Shown one piece after another: positions 44,197 to 54,371 of a DNA stretch of 64,000 nt. Made by a program: the position numbers and the translations under genes. The notes beneath the pieces were generated by a model. The model was not told the DNA's origin. It did no database searches and worked only from the letters and a program-made list of their open reading frames with translations. The DNA comes from Xylanibacter rodentium. Its GTDB lineage: Bacteria > Bacteroidota > Bacteroidia > Bacteroidales > Bacteroidaceae. Where the stretch lies: the NCBI RefSeq assembly GCF_013166575.1, contig NZ_JABKKE010000017.1, positions 25,462 through 89,461 on the forward strand, written 5' to 3'. Within the stretch, counting starts at the first letter, position 1. Each line of letters starts with the position of its first letter.

Positions 44197-45339
44197 ATGT
44201 ATAAGAAGTTCATTATAACCATGCTTCTGATGCCGCTCGCCCTGATGGCATTATCATGCGGTAGCGATTCCGACGACGACGGCGGAAGTGCTGCCGAATC
44301 GTCAGTTACGGTGAGTTCAAAGTCGCTGGATTTTGACGGTAATGCCGGCTCGCAGGCTGTCACGGTCGTTGCCAATCACGAGTGGACGTCAATAGTCAGT
44401 GAGGATTGGATTAGTATAGACCCGAAGAACTCGGTGTCGGATGAGACAAAGGTGAATGTCATGGTGCAGAAGAACACCGGATTCGACGGACGTACGGGTA
44501 CCGTGACCATCATGTGCGGTTCGGCCCGCGAGACAATAACCGTTGTACAGGCCGGTGGCGACGGCGTGCCCGATCCCAGTGTGATAACATGTCCCATACC
44601 CGGTTACAAACTGGTATGGAACGATGAGTTTGACAAGGGCACCGAACTGAACGGCTCCGACTGGACTCACGAGGTGCAGAAATCAGGTTGGGTGAACAAC
44701 GAACTGCAGAATTACGTGTATCATAAGTCACCCGGCGGCAAGAACGTGACCGAGATAAAGGGCGGAACGCTGCGGATAAACTGCTTCAAGGAAAACGGCA
44801 AGGTATATTCCGGCCGCGTTTATGCCCATGTCGGCACCGGTTGGCAGTACGGCTATTTCGAGGCACGTATCAAGCTGCCCTCGGGCAAAGGCACGTGGCC
44901 CGCATTCTGGATGATGCCCGTGGGTAACGACTGGAGCACCAATCCGTGGCCTATGTGTGGCGAAATAGACATAATGGAAGAGGTGGGTTGTGTGCCCAAC
45001 GAGGTGTCGTCGTCGCTGCACACGCAAGACTACAACCATACCAAAGGTACGCAGAAGACCCACGCCATGACCATAGCCGATGCCGAAGGCGCTTTCCATG
45101 TCTACGCACTAGAATGGGAGCCTGGCAAGATAACCACTTATGTCGATGGCAAGGTGCAGCTGGCCGTAACGCGTGAACAGATGGGTTCGGACCATAACCA
45201 GTGGCCGTTCCACTATGCTTTCTATCCCATCCTCAACCTTGCGTGGGGCGGAATGTGGGGCGGAATGAACGGCGTTGACGATCGTGCGCTGCCTGTGACG
45301 ATGGAAGTGGACTATATACGTGTGTTTCAGAAAAAATAA
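44197..45339 (+). CDS. GH16 endo-beta-glucanase (laminarinase type) with BACON domain
   Basis: 380 residues from ATG 44197 (a GTG lies 6 bases upstream). Lipobox MALSCGSDSDDD with an acidic surface-export run. A BACON domain (about 35-120: ANHEWTSIVSEDWISIDPKN) is followed by the GH16 domain. The catalytic signature is GEIDIMEEVG (nucleophile and acid/base Glu), with the typical WPAFWMMP and MEVDYIRVFQKK end. It should cleave beta-1,3 or mixed-linkage beta-glucan at the cell surface. Confidence 0.93.
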   Translation: MYKKFIITMLLMPLALMALSCGSDSDDDGGSAAESSVTVSSKSLDFDGNAGSQAVTVVANHEWTSIVSEDWISIDPKNSVSDETKVNVMVQKNTGFDGRTGTVTIMCGSARETITVVQAGGDGVPDPSVITCPIPGYKLVWNDEFDKGTELNGSDWTHEVQKSGWVNNELQNYVYHKSPGGKNVTEIKGGTLRINCFKENGKVYSGRVYAHVGTGWQYGYFEARIKLPSGKGTWPAFWMMPVGNDWSTNPWPMCGEIDIMEEVGCVPNEVSSSLHTQDYNHTKGTQKTHAMTIADAEGAFHVYALEWEPGKITTYVDGKVQLAVTREQMGSDHNQWPFHYAFYPILNLAWGGMWGGMNGVDDRALPVTMEVDYIRVFQKK

Positions 45340-45363
45340 GAATCAAATAAATAATAAATAAAG

Positions 45364-46022
45364 ATGAAAACGAACATAAACAACCTGATTCTGTTGGGCG
45401 CAGCTGTATTGCTTACAGCATGCTCAAGCAAGGATTTGTTCGACGAGAATGCCGTAGAGAACAACACAAAGGCTTCTTATGCCGAGAATTTCGCGAAAAA
45501 GTATGTCAATATTGACATGAACCAGAGCTGGGACTACAGTCACAAGCAGAGTGACTTCAGACTCGTTGGAACAAGCAAAGGCCAGAAAGCCATGACACGT
45601 GCAGGAGAGGGCGGCTTTACCGAAGGAGACTGGTATGAGGTGGACAACAACACGCTCGCCTGGATGCAGGAGACTTTGGAGGAAGGAACCGACAACCGCA
45701 GTCTGGGCAATCCTTTCTATATGACCGTGCCGGGAAACTGCCGTTTAAACTTACCATTGGCAATACAGAGCTTGAAGAGCATGCCGGCGTGTTGGGAGCT
45801 GACCCCAACGAGAAATATGTGGTTAGCGGTTGGGACATGAACAAGCATAACATTCGTGTTCAGGTGCGACAGAACGAGAACAAAGAGGTCTACAACAACA
45901 TAATGTTCCCGAAGACAGGGGAGATACCGATGATTATCGCCGTAGATCCTTCACAGGAGTGGATGAGTGAGCGCCGGAGTGTTCCCGAGAGTTGGTTCTA
46001 TGTTCCCGAAACCAAGAAATAA
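45364..46022 (+). pseudogene. Frameshifted PUL lipoprotein (resembling LruC/DUF4842-type proteins)
   Basis: The first frame (from 45364) has lipobox LLTACSSKDLFDEN and a region YVNIDMNQSWDYS typical of the N-terminus of LruC/DUF4842-type lipoproteins. It is intact to about 45740. The continuation lies in another frame: FKLTIGNTELEEHAGVLGAD, then KYVVSGWDMNKHNIRVQV and WFYVPETKK, stop at 46022. One missing T near 45742-45744 would explain it. Either a real frameshift or a sequencing error; the family call is moderate. Confidence 0.7.
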
Positions 46023-46086
46023 ATTTGGATATTTTTGATTCATATTTAGACTGTATTTGATCATAGTCAAAGGCAGACAAATTAGT

Positions 46087-46161
46087 CTGCCGGTTACGAT
46101 GGAGGTAGACGACATCCGCATATTCCCGAAAAAGCAGTTACTGCTTGCTACCATAATCTGA
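46087..46161 (+). pseudogene. 3' remnant of a second GH16 gene
   Basis: The frame reads LPVTMEVDDIRIFPKKQ, nearly the same as the end of the GH16 protein upstream (LPVTMEVDYIRVFQKK). Nothing of the rest of a GH16 gene remains. It lies between the frameshifted lipoprotein gene and the GH5 gene and indicates a deletion of a second GH16 copy. Confidence 0.8.
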
Positions 46162-46185
46162 CTATCACAATTAAAGACATTCGTT

Positions 46186-47427
46186 ATGATAAGAAAAAAT
46201 ATATTGCTCATAGTAACAGTGCTGCTCGTCCTCTTCGGATGTACAGCCGAAGAACACACCGAAGGGGCCCGTTTCGTAAAGGTGCGGGGCGTAGACCTGA
46301 TAAGGCCTGACGGAACAAAGCTATTCATACAAGGTACCAATCTGGGCAACTGGCTCAATCCCGAAGGATATATGTTCGGATTCAGTCGCACCAACAGTGC
46401 GTGGATGATAGACCTGATGTTGCGTGAGATGGTCGGTCCTGATGCTACCGACAGGTTTTGGTGCGAGTTCAAGGACAACTACATCACCGCCGACGATATT
46501 GGCTTTATTGCCTCGACGGGTGCCAACACCATACGTCTGCCGTTCAACTATAAGTTGTTCACCGATGAGGATTATATGGGACTGACTGCCGCTCAGGACG
46601 GATTTGACCGTGTGGACAGTGTGGTGAAGTGGTGCCGTGATAACAGCCTCTACTTAATACTCGACATGCACGACTGTCCGGGCGGACAGACCGGCGACAA
46701 CATCGATGACGGCTATGGTTATCCGTGGCTCTTTGAGAGCGAGACGGCGCAGAAACAGTTCTGCGACATATGGCGCACTATTGCGGATAGGTATAAAAAC
46801 GAGCCTGTGATACTTGGCTATGAAATTATGAATGAGCCTATCGCACATTATTTTGAGAATAAAGATGAACTCAACAAAAAGTTAGAGCCACTCTACAAAC
46901 GTGCTGTCAAAGCTATACGCGAAGTTGATACAAATCATATTGTCATTCTTGGCGGTGCACGTTGGAACAGCGACTTTTTCATGTTCGAGGACTGGAAGTT
47001 CGATAGTAATATTATGTATACCTGCCATCGTTATGGCGGTGATGCTACGGCTCCGGCCATAAAGGAATATATTGATTTCCGCAACAGGACGGGGGTGCCC
47101 ATGTATATGGGTGAGATAGGACACAATACTGATGAGTGGCAGGCTGATTTTGTAAAGGTGATGAAAGACAACAACATCGGCTACACTTTCTGGCCCTACA
47201 AGAAAGTTGACGGTTCGTGTATGAATGGCATCACACGTCCGGAAGGATGGGACAGCGTTATAGTGAAGTTTTCGGAAGCCGAACGTACAACGTTCAACGA
47301 TATACGTGCGGCCCGTCCGGATCAGAAAACGGCCAAGAAACTGCTGCGTGAGTTCATCGAGAACTCTAAATTCGGCAACTGCAAGCCGCAGGATGGATAT
47401 ATAAATTCAATAGGACTGAAGAAATAG
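46186..47427 (+). CDS. GH5 family glycoside hydrolase, lipoprotein
   Basis: 413 residues, lipobox VLFGCTAEE. The GH5 TIM barrel has FIQGTNLGNWLNPEGY (similar to exo-beta-1,3-glucanase-type GH5), TIRLPFNY, LILDMHDCPGGQ, the acid/base in ILGYEIMNEP and the nucleophile in MYMGEIGHN. Together with GH16 and two GH3 enzymes it suggests beta-glucan as substrate. The GH3 gene begins 5 bases after its stop. Confidence 0.9.
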   Translation: MIRKNILLIVTVLLVLFGCTAEEHTEGARFVKVRGVDLIRPDGTKLFIQGTNLGNWLNPEGYMFGFSRTNSAWMIDLMLREMVGPDATDRFWCEFKDNYITADDIGFIASTGANTIRLPFNYKLFTDEDYMGLTAAQDGFDRVDSVVKWCRDNSLYLILDMHDCPGGQTGDNIDDGYGYPWLFESETAQKQFCDIWRTIADRYKNEPVILGYEIMNEPIAHYFENKDELNKKLEPLYKRAVKAIREVDTNHIVILGGARWNSDFFMFEDWKFDSNIMYTCHRYGGDATAPAIKEYIDFRNRTGVPMYMGEIGHNTDEWQADFVKVMKDNNIGYTFWPYKKVDGSCMNGITRPEGWDSVIVKFSEAERTTFNDIRAARPDQKTAKKLLREFIENSKFGNCKPQDGYINSIGLKK

Positions 47428-47432
47428 TGATT

Positions 47433-49670
47433 ATGAAGACAATTTTTATATCAGCCATGCTTACCTTCAGCGTAGTGGCAACAACAGACGCACAGCAGCT
47501 TCCTGTTTATCTCGACGAGACGAAACCGGTGGAGCAGAGGATAGACGATGCTCTCTTGCGCATGACACTGCAAGAGAAGATAGCCGTGATACATGCTCAA
47601 AGCAAGTTCAGTTCGCCTGGTGTCAAGCGTCTCGGATTTCCAGATTTTTGGACTGATGACGGGCCTCACGGTGTGCGTCCCGACGTGCTTTGGGACGAGT
47701 GGGAACAGGCCGGACAGACTAACGACTCGTGTGTGGCCTTTCCTGCGCTGACATGTCTTGCCGCATCATGGAATCCACAAATGGCACTTATTTACGGTGA
47801 GGCTCTTGGTGAGGAGGCACTTTATCGTGGCAAGGATATGATACTTGGTCCGGGGGTAAACATTTACCGCACTCCGCTTAACGGTCGTAATTTTGAGTAT
47901 ATGGGTGAAGACCCGTTGTTGGCATCGCGTATGGTGGTGCCTTATATTAAAGGTTTGCAGTCTAAGGGTGTGTCTGCCTGTGTAAAGCATTATGCTCTTA
48001 ACAATGATGAAGAGTATCGTCATCAGGTAAATGTCGTTGTTTCAGACCGTGCTTTGCACGAGATTTATTTACCGGCGTTCAAGGCGGCTGTCACCGAGGC
48101 GGGCACATGGGCCATAATGGGTGCATACAATTTGTACAAGAACCAACACAATTGCCACAACGAGATAATGCTCAACAGAATATTGAAGACAGACTGGAAG
48201 TTTGACGGTGTGGTGGTGTCCGATTGGGGAGGGTGTCACAATACCGAGGAAGCCATAATGAATGGTCTCGATATGGAGTTCGGCTCGTGGACCGATGGTC
48301 TTACGATGGGTGCAACAAATGCATATGACAACTATTATCTGGCAAATCCATACTTGAGGCTTATAACCGAAGGAAAGTTTACCGTCAAGGAACTTGACGA
48401 TAAGGTACGTCGTGTATTGCGTTTGTTTTTCCGCACAACCATGAACCGCAACCGTCCTCATGGCTTTTTGTGCTCCGAGGCGCATTATGCCACGGCATTG
48501 CGTGTGGCGAGTGAGGGTATAGTATTGTTGCAGAACGATGGAAATGTTCTGCCAATCGACCTGTCCAAAGCCCGTAAGGTCCTTGTTGTCGGTGAGAATG
48601 CTATAAAGATGATGACTGTTGGAGGTGGCTCTTCGTCGCTTAAAGTTCAGAGGGAAATTTCTCCTTTTGACGGTTTAAAGGCCCGTCTGGCTTCGGTTGG
48701 TGTCGATGTCGACTATGCCCGTGGATATGTAGGAGATACTACCGGAGCGTATAACGGGGTGACAACGGGTCAGAATCTTGTCGACCATCGTACTCCGGAG
48801 CAACTTATTTACGAGGCTGTGGAGAAGGCAAGGTGTGCCGATTATGTGATATTCTTCGGCGGACTTAACAAGAGCGACTATCAGGATTGTGAGGGTCATG
48901 ACAGGAAAGACTACGGACTGCCTTACGGTCAGGACCGTGTAGTGGAGGCATTGGCCGGAACCAACAAGAATATGATATATGTTAACATCTCGGGCAATGC
49001 CGTAGCAATGCCGTGGCGAAGCAAGGTTCCTGCAATCGTTCAGGGCTGGTTTATTGGTTCCGAGGCCGGTGAGGCGCTTGCATCAGTGCTTGTCGGTGAT
49101 GTCTGTCCTTCGGGAAAATTGCCGTTCACTTGGCCTGTCTCTTTGAATGATGTGGGAGTACATAAACTTGGAGCGTATCCGGGAGTATGGCGCAGCGACA
49201 GGAAAATAATTGATGAAGAATATAAGGAGGACATCTTTGTGGGTTACCGTTGGATGGAGAAGGAGAAGACGAAGCCGATGTTTGCTTTCGGTCATGGCCT
49301 TAGCTACACAATGTTCAGGCTTCGCGGCATGAGTGTCGATAAAGATGAAATTAGCGGTGACGAGAGGATTACGTTTACAGTTAATGTTACTAATACAGGC
49401 AAACGTGCTGGAGCCGAAGTGGTGCAACTTTATATCAGTGATGTCAAGTCTTCTCTGCCGCGCCCTGTGAAAGAACTCAAAGGGTTTTCCAAAGTTTATC
49501 TTGAGCCGGGTGAGAGCCGTGACGTCAGTATTACGATTGGGCGTGAGGAGCTTTGTTTCTACGACGACCGTGTAAACGGTTGGGTGGCGGAGCCGGGAGA
49601 TTTTGTAGCCCATATAGGAACGTCGTCGGACAAAATCGTTTCAAAGAAGGTTTTCAGATTGGTCAGATGA
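47433..49670 (+). CDS. GH3 beta-glucosidase, first copy
   Basis: 745 residues from ATG 47433 (the frame also has a GTG at 47427 overlapping the GH5 stop). Signal peptide MKTIFISAMLTFSVVATTDAQ. The GH3 N-terminal barrel has GPGVNIYRTPLNGRNFEYMGEDP and VVVSDWGG with the nucleophile Asp. The C-terminal fold (VLVVGENAI) and the FnIII-like domain (VNVTNTGKRAGAEVVQLYISD) follow. It removes terminal beta-glucose units in the periplasm. Confidence 0.93.
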   Translation: MKTIFISAMLTFSVVATTDAQQLPVYLDETKPVEQRIDDALLRMTLQEKIAVIHAQSKFSSPGVKRLGFPDFWTDDGPHGVRPDVLWDEWEQAGQTNDSCVAFPALTCLAASWNPQMALIYGEALGEEALYRGKDMILGPGVNIYRTPLNGRNFEYMGEDPLLASRMVVPYIKGLQSKGVSACVKHYALNNDEEYRHQVNVVVSDRALHEIYLPAFKAAVTEAGTWAIMGAYNLYKNQHNCHNEIMLNRILKTDWKFDGVVVSDWGGCHNTEEAIMNGLDMEFGSWTDGLTMGATNAYDNYYLANPYLRLITEGKFTVKELDDKVRRVLRLFFRTTMNRNRPHGFLCSEAHYATALRVASEGIVLLQNDGNVLPIDLSKARKVLVVGENAIKMMTVGGGSSSLKVQREISPFDGLKARLASVGVDVDYARGYVGDTTGAYNGVTTGQNLVDHRTPEQLIYEAVEKARCADYVIFFGGLNKSDYQDCEGHDRKDYGLPYGQDRVVEALAGTNKNMIYVNISGNAVAMPWRSKVPAIVQGWFIGSEAGEALASVLVGDVCPSGKLPFTWPVSLNDVGVHKLGAYPGVWRSDRKIIDEEYKEDIFVGYRWMEKEKTKPMFAFGHGLSYTMFRLRGMSVDKDEISGDERITFTVNVTNTGKRAGAEVVQLYISDVKSSLPRPVKELKGFSKVYLEPGESRDVSITIGREELCFYDDRVNGWVAEPGDFVAHIGTSSDKIVSKKVFRLVR

Positions 49671-49862
49671 CATAGAATCGGTTTTACCGGCAGATATTTT
49701 AATAGAATATTGTATAGTTCAGTAGTGTAAGTTAGTAGAAAAATTTTTATCAACAGGATGTATTCAGGAGACGATGAAGAACGGTCGCAGGCAATATATC
49801 TGCCTGCGACACGTTCAACTAATAGAAAACAATGTCTGTTAGAGTCTAAAAAATTTAAACTT

Positions 49863-52160
49863 ATGAAAAAGTTATTCATATTTATAGCGGCACTGTTTGT
49901 AGCGATTGGTGCCGTTGCACAGAAGAAACCGATGGGTGAGTTCGTTGACGAACTTATGTCGAAGATGACGTTGCACGAAAAGATTGGACAACTCAATCTG
50001 CAGGTGGCTGGAGATATAACAACCGGTTCTGTACAGAACACAGAAGTGGCCGGGCGAATAGCTGCTGGGGAAATAGGTGGTGTCTTTAATTTGAAAGGAG
50101 CGGAAAAAATACGTGCCTTACAGGAGTTGGCCGTAAAGAAAAGCCGGTTGGGTATTCCGCTTATCGTAGGCATGGATGTCATTCACGGCTACGAGACAAT
50201 ATTCCCTATACCGCTTGCATTGTCGTGCAGTTGGAATCTTGATGCTATAGAGCGTTCGGCACGCATTGCCGCACTTGAGGCCAGTGCAGACGGAATCAAC
50301 TGGACATATAGTCCGATGGTTGACATATGTGTTGACTCGCGTTGGGGACGTGTATCGGAGGGTAACGGTGAAGATCCGTGGCTCGGCGGATTGATAGGAG
50401 CGGCGATGGTTCGCGGCTATCAGGGTGACTACAGTCGTGAGGACAACATCATGGCTTGCGTGAAGCATTTTGCATTGTATGGAGCCGTTGAGGCCGGTCG
50501 TGACTACAACACGGTAGATATGAGCCGTTTGCGTATGTATAATCAATATTTCCCTCCTTATAAGGCAGCTGTTGATGCCGGTGTAGGCAGTGTGATGTCG
50601 TCATTCAATTTGGTTGACGGAGTGCCGGCAACGGGCAACGGATGGCTTCTTAATGACGTGTTGCGCAAGGAGTGGGGCTTCGGTGGATTTGTGGTCACTG
50701 ATTATGAGTCGGTCGGTGAGATGCTGAGACATGGCGTTAGTGCCGATCTAAAGTCAGCATCCGCTCAGGCTCTCTGTGCAGGTACCGATATGGACATGGT
50801 TTCAGCCGGATTTCTTACCACATTGGAACAATCGGTGACCGAAGGTAAAGTATCCGTGGAGGAGATTGATGTTGCTTGCCGTCGTATACTTGAGGCAAAG
50901 TATAGGCTCGGTCTGTTTGCCGACCCATATAAGTATTGCGACAGCAAACGTCGTGCCCGTGACATCTTTACCGAAGCTAATAGAAAAGCAGCCCGTGATA
51001 TTGCCGCCGAAACATTCGTGCTGTTGAAGAACAGTCGTTCCGCTGACGGTAAAGAAGTGCTGCCTTTGGAAAAACGTGGAAAGATTGCTCTTATAGGTCC
51101 GTTGGCTGATACTCGTGCCAACATGGCCGGCACATGGTGTGTGGCTTATGTGCCGGAGCGTTTTGCGACTCTGCGTGAGGCAATGGGCAAAGCTATTGAT
51201 GGTCGCGGTGAACTGCTTTACGCTCAAGGCTGTAATCTCACGGCCGATCAGGAACTTCAGACGGCCTCAGAGTTTGGCAAGACCATACCGCGTGGCGATG
51301 ATGTACGAATGAAGGCCGAAGCACTTGCCGTTGCAGCCAAAGCAGATGTCATAGTGTGTGCCATGGGTGAGTGTGCCGACATGAGTGGCGAAAGTTCGAG
51401 CAGGGCTTCACTTGAGATGCCCGATGTCCAGCGTGAACTGCTTGCCGAACTTGTAAAACTGGGTAAGTCCGTTGTGCTGCTTAACTTTTCGGGCCGTCCC
51501 ACAGTGCTTACATGGGAGCAGGAGCATGTAGATGCCATCATGAACGTGTGGTTTGGAGGGTCAGAGGCGGCTGATGCCATCTGTGATGTGCTTTTTGGCG
51601 ACAAGACGCCTGCGGGTCGTCTTACTATGACTATGCCGCAGTCTACAGGTCAGGTGCCCATTTATTATAACCATCTCAGTACCGGGCGCCCGGTCCGTGA
51701 GGGTGCCACACAATATTATAAATATCAGAGTAACTATCTCGACGTGCGCAATGACCCTCTCTATCCTTTCGGATATGGAATTACGTATACCAGATTTGCA
51801 TATGGAGAGCCACATCTCAGCGCCAAGTCAATGCGTACCGATGGCAGCATAGACCTTACTGTAAGTGTGGAAAATACAGGAGAACGCGAGGCTGTGGAGA
51901 TTGTCCAGCTATATATACGCGATCTTGTGGCATCAATCAGCCGTCCGGTTAAAGAACTGAAAGGTTTTGAACGCATTGTACTCAGAGCCGGTGAGAGCCG
52001 TGATGTGACGTTCCACATAACGGCAGACATGCTTAAGTTCTACAATGCCAATCTTGAATATGTGCTTGAGCCGGGCGATTTTGAAGTGATGGTTGGTCCG
52101 AACAGTCGCGACGTCAAACGCAGCAGGATTACTTTAGTGCCGTCAATCTCTGTAAAGTAA
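49863..52160 (+). CDS. GH3 beta-glucosidase, second copy (BglX-like)
   Basis: 765 residues from ATG 49863 (MKKLFIFIAALFVAIGAVAQ signal peptide); the longer frame at 49758 has no signal and is rejected. Motifs: MTLHEKIGQL, IPLIVGMDVIHGYETIFPIPL, YSPMVDICVDSRWGRVSEGNGEDP, the nucleophile in FVVTDYES, and a C-terminal FnIII-like domain ending the family. Only 26% or so of positions look shared with the first GH3 by eye, so specificity probably differs. Last gene of the PUL. Confidence 0.93.
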   Translation: MKKLFIFIAALFVAIGAVAQKKPMGEFVDELMSKMTLHEKIGQLNLQVAGDITTGSVQNTEVAGRIAAGEIGGVFNLKGAEKIRALQELAVKKSRLGIPLIVGMDVIHGYETIFPIPLALSCSWNLDAIERSARIAALEASADGINWTYSPMVDICVDSRWGRVSEGNGEDPWLGGLIGAAMVRGYQGDYSREDNIMACVKHFALYGAVEAGRDYNTVDMSRLRMYNQYFPPYKAAVDAGVGSVMSSFNLVDGVPATGNGWLLNDVLRKEWGFGGFVVTDYESVGEMLRHGVSADLKSASAQALCAGTDMDMVSAGFLTTLEQSVTEGKVSVEEIDVACRRILEAKYRLGLFADPYKYCDSKRRARDIFTEANRKAARDIAAETFVLLKNSRSADGKEVLPLEKRGKIALIGPLADTRANMAGTWCVAYVPERFATLREAMGKAIDGRGELLYAQGCNLTADQELQTASEFGKTIPRGDDVRMKAEALAVAAKADVIVCAMGECADMSGESSSRASLEMPDVQRELLAELVKLGKSVVLLNFSGRPTVLTWEQEHVDAIMNVWFGGSEAADAICDVLFGDKTPAGRLTMTMPQSTGQVPIYYNHLSTGRPVREGATQYYKYQSNYLDVRNDPLYPFGYGITYTRFAYGEPHLSAKSMRTDGSIDLTVSVENTGEREAVEIVQLYIRDLVASISRPVKELKGFERIVLRAGESRDVTFHITADMLKFYNANLEYVLEPGDFEVMVGPNSRDVKRSRITLVPSISVK

Positions 52161-52484
52161 ATGTAATTGATGGTTGACTGTAGCTTCATTTTGAGAAGTT
52201 ATATGATATGTCGCGGTTCATACGGTAAGTAGAGGCATAATCTTGTTTTTGTCCAAGACGTTATTGTTGATTTTCAATATGTTATAGGTGGACAAAAATA
52301 AGATTCTGTCCCTATTGTCGTGTAATTGTGTTATATTGAAATGTCAAAATAATTATTGTGGCTTATTTGTTGGCATTTATTTCATGTATTCTTTTTAAAT
52401 GAAAGATATTTCCTTATTCTGTCAGTTATAAATTTCGTTATTTTTATTATATTTGCAGAAAATATCAAACTGAAATATGTTTTT
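52161..52484. other. PUL 3' end and regulator promoter region
   Basis: Contains a 16-bp inverted repeat with one mismatch (52239-52254 with 52290-52305), a likely PUL terminator, and the regulator -7 box TATATTTG at 52448-52455. No gene. Confidence 0.6.
52448..52455 (+). promoter_or_regulatory. Bacteroidetes -7 box of the DUF6377 regulator
   Basis: TATATTTG, 29 bases before ATG 52485. It shows the longer frame from 52356 cannot be the protein start. Confidence 0.6.
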
Positions 52485-54158
52485 ATGTATAGAATAATAT
52501 GTATGTTTATACTGGTGGCCGTTGCATGCAAGGTAAATGCGGTCAACGATAGGCTTGACTCTTTATATCGGTGTCTCGACGAGGCTATTTTGCATTCTGA
52601 AGAGTATGTCAATGTACGCGAACATCGTATAGACAGTTTGTGTCGGCTTGTTGCAGTGGCACGTACCGACAGTGATCGGTATGAACGTGAACTGCTGTTG
52701 TTCATGGAGTATAAATCCTATCGTAACGACTCGGCAATGTCTGTTATAGGTCGTTGTATAGGTTTGGCTGAGCGTTTTGGCAAGCGTGACGAGAGTGTGC
52801 GTTGCCGTTGTATGCAAGCATTCCAATGCTCAACTACGGGTATGTATGCAGAATCGCTTGATATTCTCGGTAGCATAGACATTTCCGGATTACAGCCGGC
52901 GGTCGTGGGTGAATATTATCAGGCTTATGCCCATGTTTACGGCGAACTGATGTATTACGGTCTTCCCGGCCGTCAGCAGGATAGCTATAGAGCGGAGTCG
53001 GAAAGGTATGCAAAGTTGGCGCTTGGAGTGTTGGACAAGAATAGTGATGAGTATCAACAAAGGCTTGAAATGAAGTATAATGCCGAAGATGATGTAGAGC
53101 AGGCTTTGGCAATTAACGATTTAAGGTTGAGTCGTGTGACCAAAGGATCGCATGAATATGCCATAGTTGCTTTCTATCGATATATGGACTATAAGAGGGC
53201 TGGCCATTCTATTGACGAGGCCAAATATTGGTTGGCTGAAGCTGCATTAAGTGATGTGCGAAATGCTGTGATGGATCAGGCTGCACTGTGGGAATTGGCT
53301 AATATGCTCAGTCAGGAGGGACAGCTGGCCCGTTCATACGATTATATAGGTTTTGCGTGGGAGTCGGCCGTGAAGTTTGGCACACGAATGCGCAATTGGC
53401 AGATATCACCGGTATTACAGTCTATAGACAAGAATTATCAGAAAGAGACCGAGCGTACAAATATGATGCTGCGTGTATTGATAGCGCTGGTCTGTGTGAT
53501 GGCGGTGTCACTGCTTGGATTGCTGGTCTATGTGGCCCGGCAGCGTAACAAACTGGTAGCAGCACACGGAGAATTGAGCCGTAAAAGTGTGCAGTTGTCA
53601 GAGGTCAATGACGAGTTGCGTCAGGTCAACATGAGTCTGGATGAAGCTAACCGGCAGATGAAGAATACTGTGCGGCAGCTAAATGAGCAGACCCGTGTGA
53701 AAGATGAATATATCGGTCGTTTCATGCGTTTGTGTTCTCGCTATATAGACAGGAACGATGATTTTCGCAAGCGTGTTAACAAAATGTTGAAAAACCGTGA
53801 ATATGAGTCTTTGTGGCTGATGACGAGGTCGGGTGAGATGAAGGAACGTGAGGTAGAAGAACTTTACGGTAACTTTGACGAGGCTTTCCTGCACATGTTT
53901 CCCAACTTTATCGATGATTTCAACGCATTGTTGAAGCCGGAAGAGCGCATTGCCGGGGGCGACGGGAAACATCTCAACACAACATTGCGTATATTCGCGT
54001 TGATACGTCTTGGTATATGCGACAGTTCGACAATAGCCGAATTGTTGCACTATTCGGTTAACACCATATACAATTATCGTGCGAGGGTAAAGAACGGAGC
54101 TATTGACGGACGTGGTAACTTTGAAAACAGAGTGAAAGATATCGGTATGCCGCGATAG
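52485..54158 (+). CDS. Membrane TPR / DUF6377 transcriptional regulator
   Basis: 557 residues from ATG 52485. Signal-like N-terminus (ICMFILVAVACKVNA). A helical TPR-like periplasmic region (about 20-330) leads to one TM helix (about 345-367: LRVLIALVCVMAVSLLGLLVYVA), a coiled coil (about 370-425) and a C-terminal DUF6377 domain with a LuxR/HTH-like end (TIAELLHYSVNTIYNYRARVKNG). This architecture is that of Bacteroidetes PUL regulators. Adjacent to the PUL on the same strand, it probably controls it. Confidence 0.88.
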   Translation: MYRIICMFILVAVACKVNAVNDRLDSLYRCLDEAILHSEEYVNVREHRIDSLCRLVAVARTDSDRYERELLLFMEYKSYRNDSAMSVIGRCIGLAERFGKRDESVRCRCMQAFQCSTTGMYAESLDILGSIDISGLQPAVVGEYYQAYAHVYGELMYYGLPGRQQDSYRAESERYAKLALGVLDKNSDEYQQRLEMKYNAEDDVEQALAINDLRLSRVTKGSHEYAIVAFYRYMDYKRAGHSIDEAKYWLAEAALSDVRNAVMDQAALWELANMLSQEGQLARSYDYIGFAWESAVKFGTRMRNWQISPVLQSIDKNYQKETERTNMMLRVLIALVCVMAVSLLGLLVYVARQRNKLVAAHGELSRKSVQLSEVNDELRQVNMSLDEANRQMKNTVRQLNEQTRVKDEYIGRFMRLCSRYIDRNDDFRKRVNKMLKNREYESLWLMTRSGEMKEREVEELYGNFDEAFLHMFPNFIDDFNALLKPEERIAGGDGKHLNTTLRIFALIRLGICDSSTIAELLHYSVNTIYNYRARVKNGAIDGRGNFENRVKDIGMPR

Positions 54159-54286
54159 TACCGGTGTGAAAGTTGTATTGCGTGGGTGTTTGCAAACTGT
54201 GTTTTACATTTTTCACCGAAAGGCTGAAAAGACATTATCGTATTTGTCTTTTTTAGGAATTACCGGCATTAAAAAGTGTTGTATCT

Positions 54287-54318
54287 TTTGTCGTTGCCGA
54301 ATTAAAATGCTAACTTTG
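54287..54318 (+). promoter_or_regulatory. Bacteroidetes promoter of fbaA
   Basis: TTTG (54287-54290), a 20-base spacer and TAACTTTG (54311-54318), 54 bases before the start codon. Confidence 0.8.
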
Positions 54319-54371
54319 CGGTCGTGAAAGAAACGGAAGTTTCTAATTAACATCAATATATATATTAAATT

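Noticed and set aside
49758..49862. Upstream start for the second GH3
   Set aside because: The extra 35 residues have no signal peptide, while MKKLFIFIAALFVAIGAVAQ begins at 49863.
52356..52484. Upstream start for the DUF6377 regulator
   Set aside because: The promoter box at 52448-52455 lies inside that extension.
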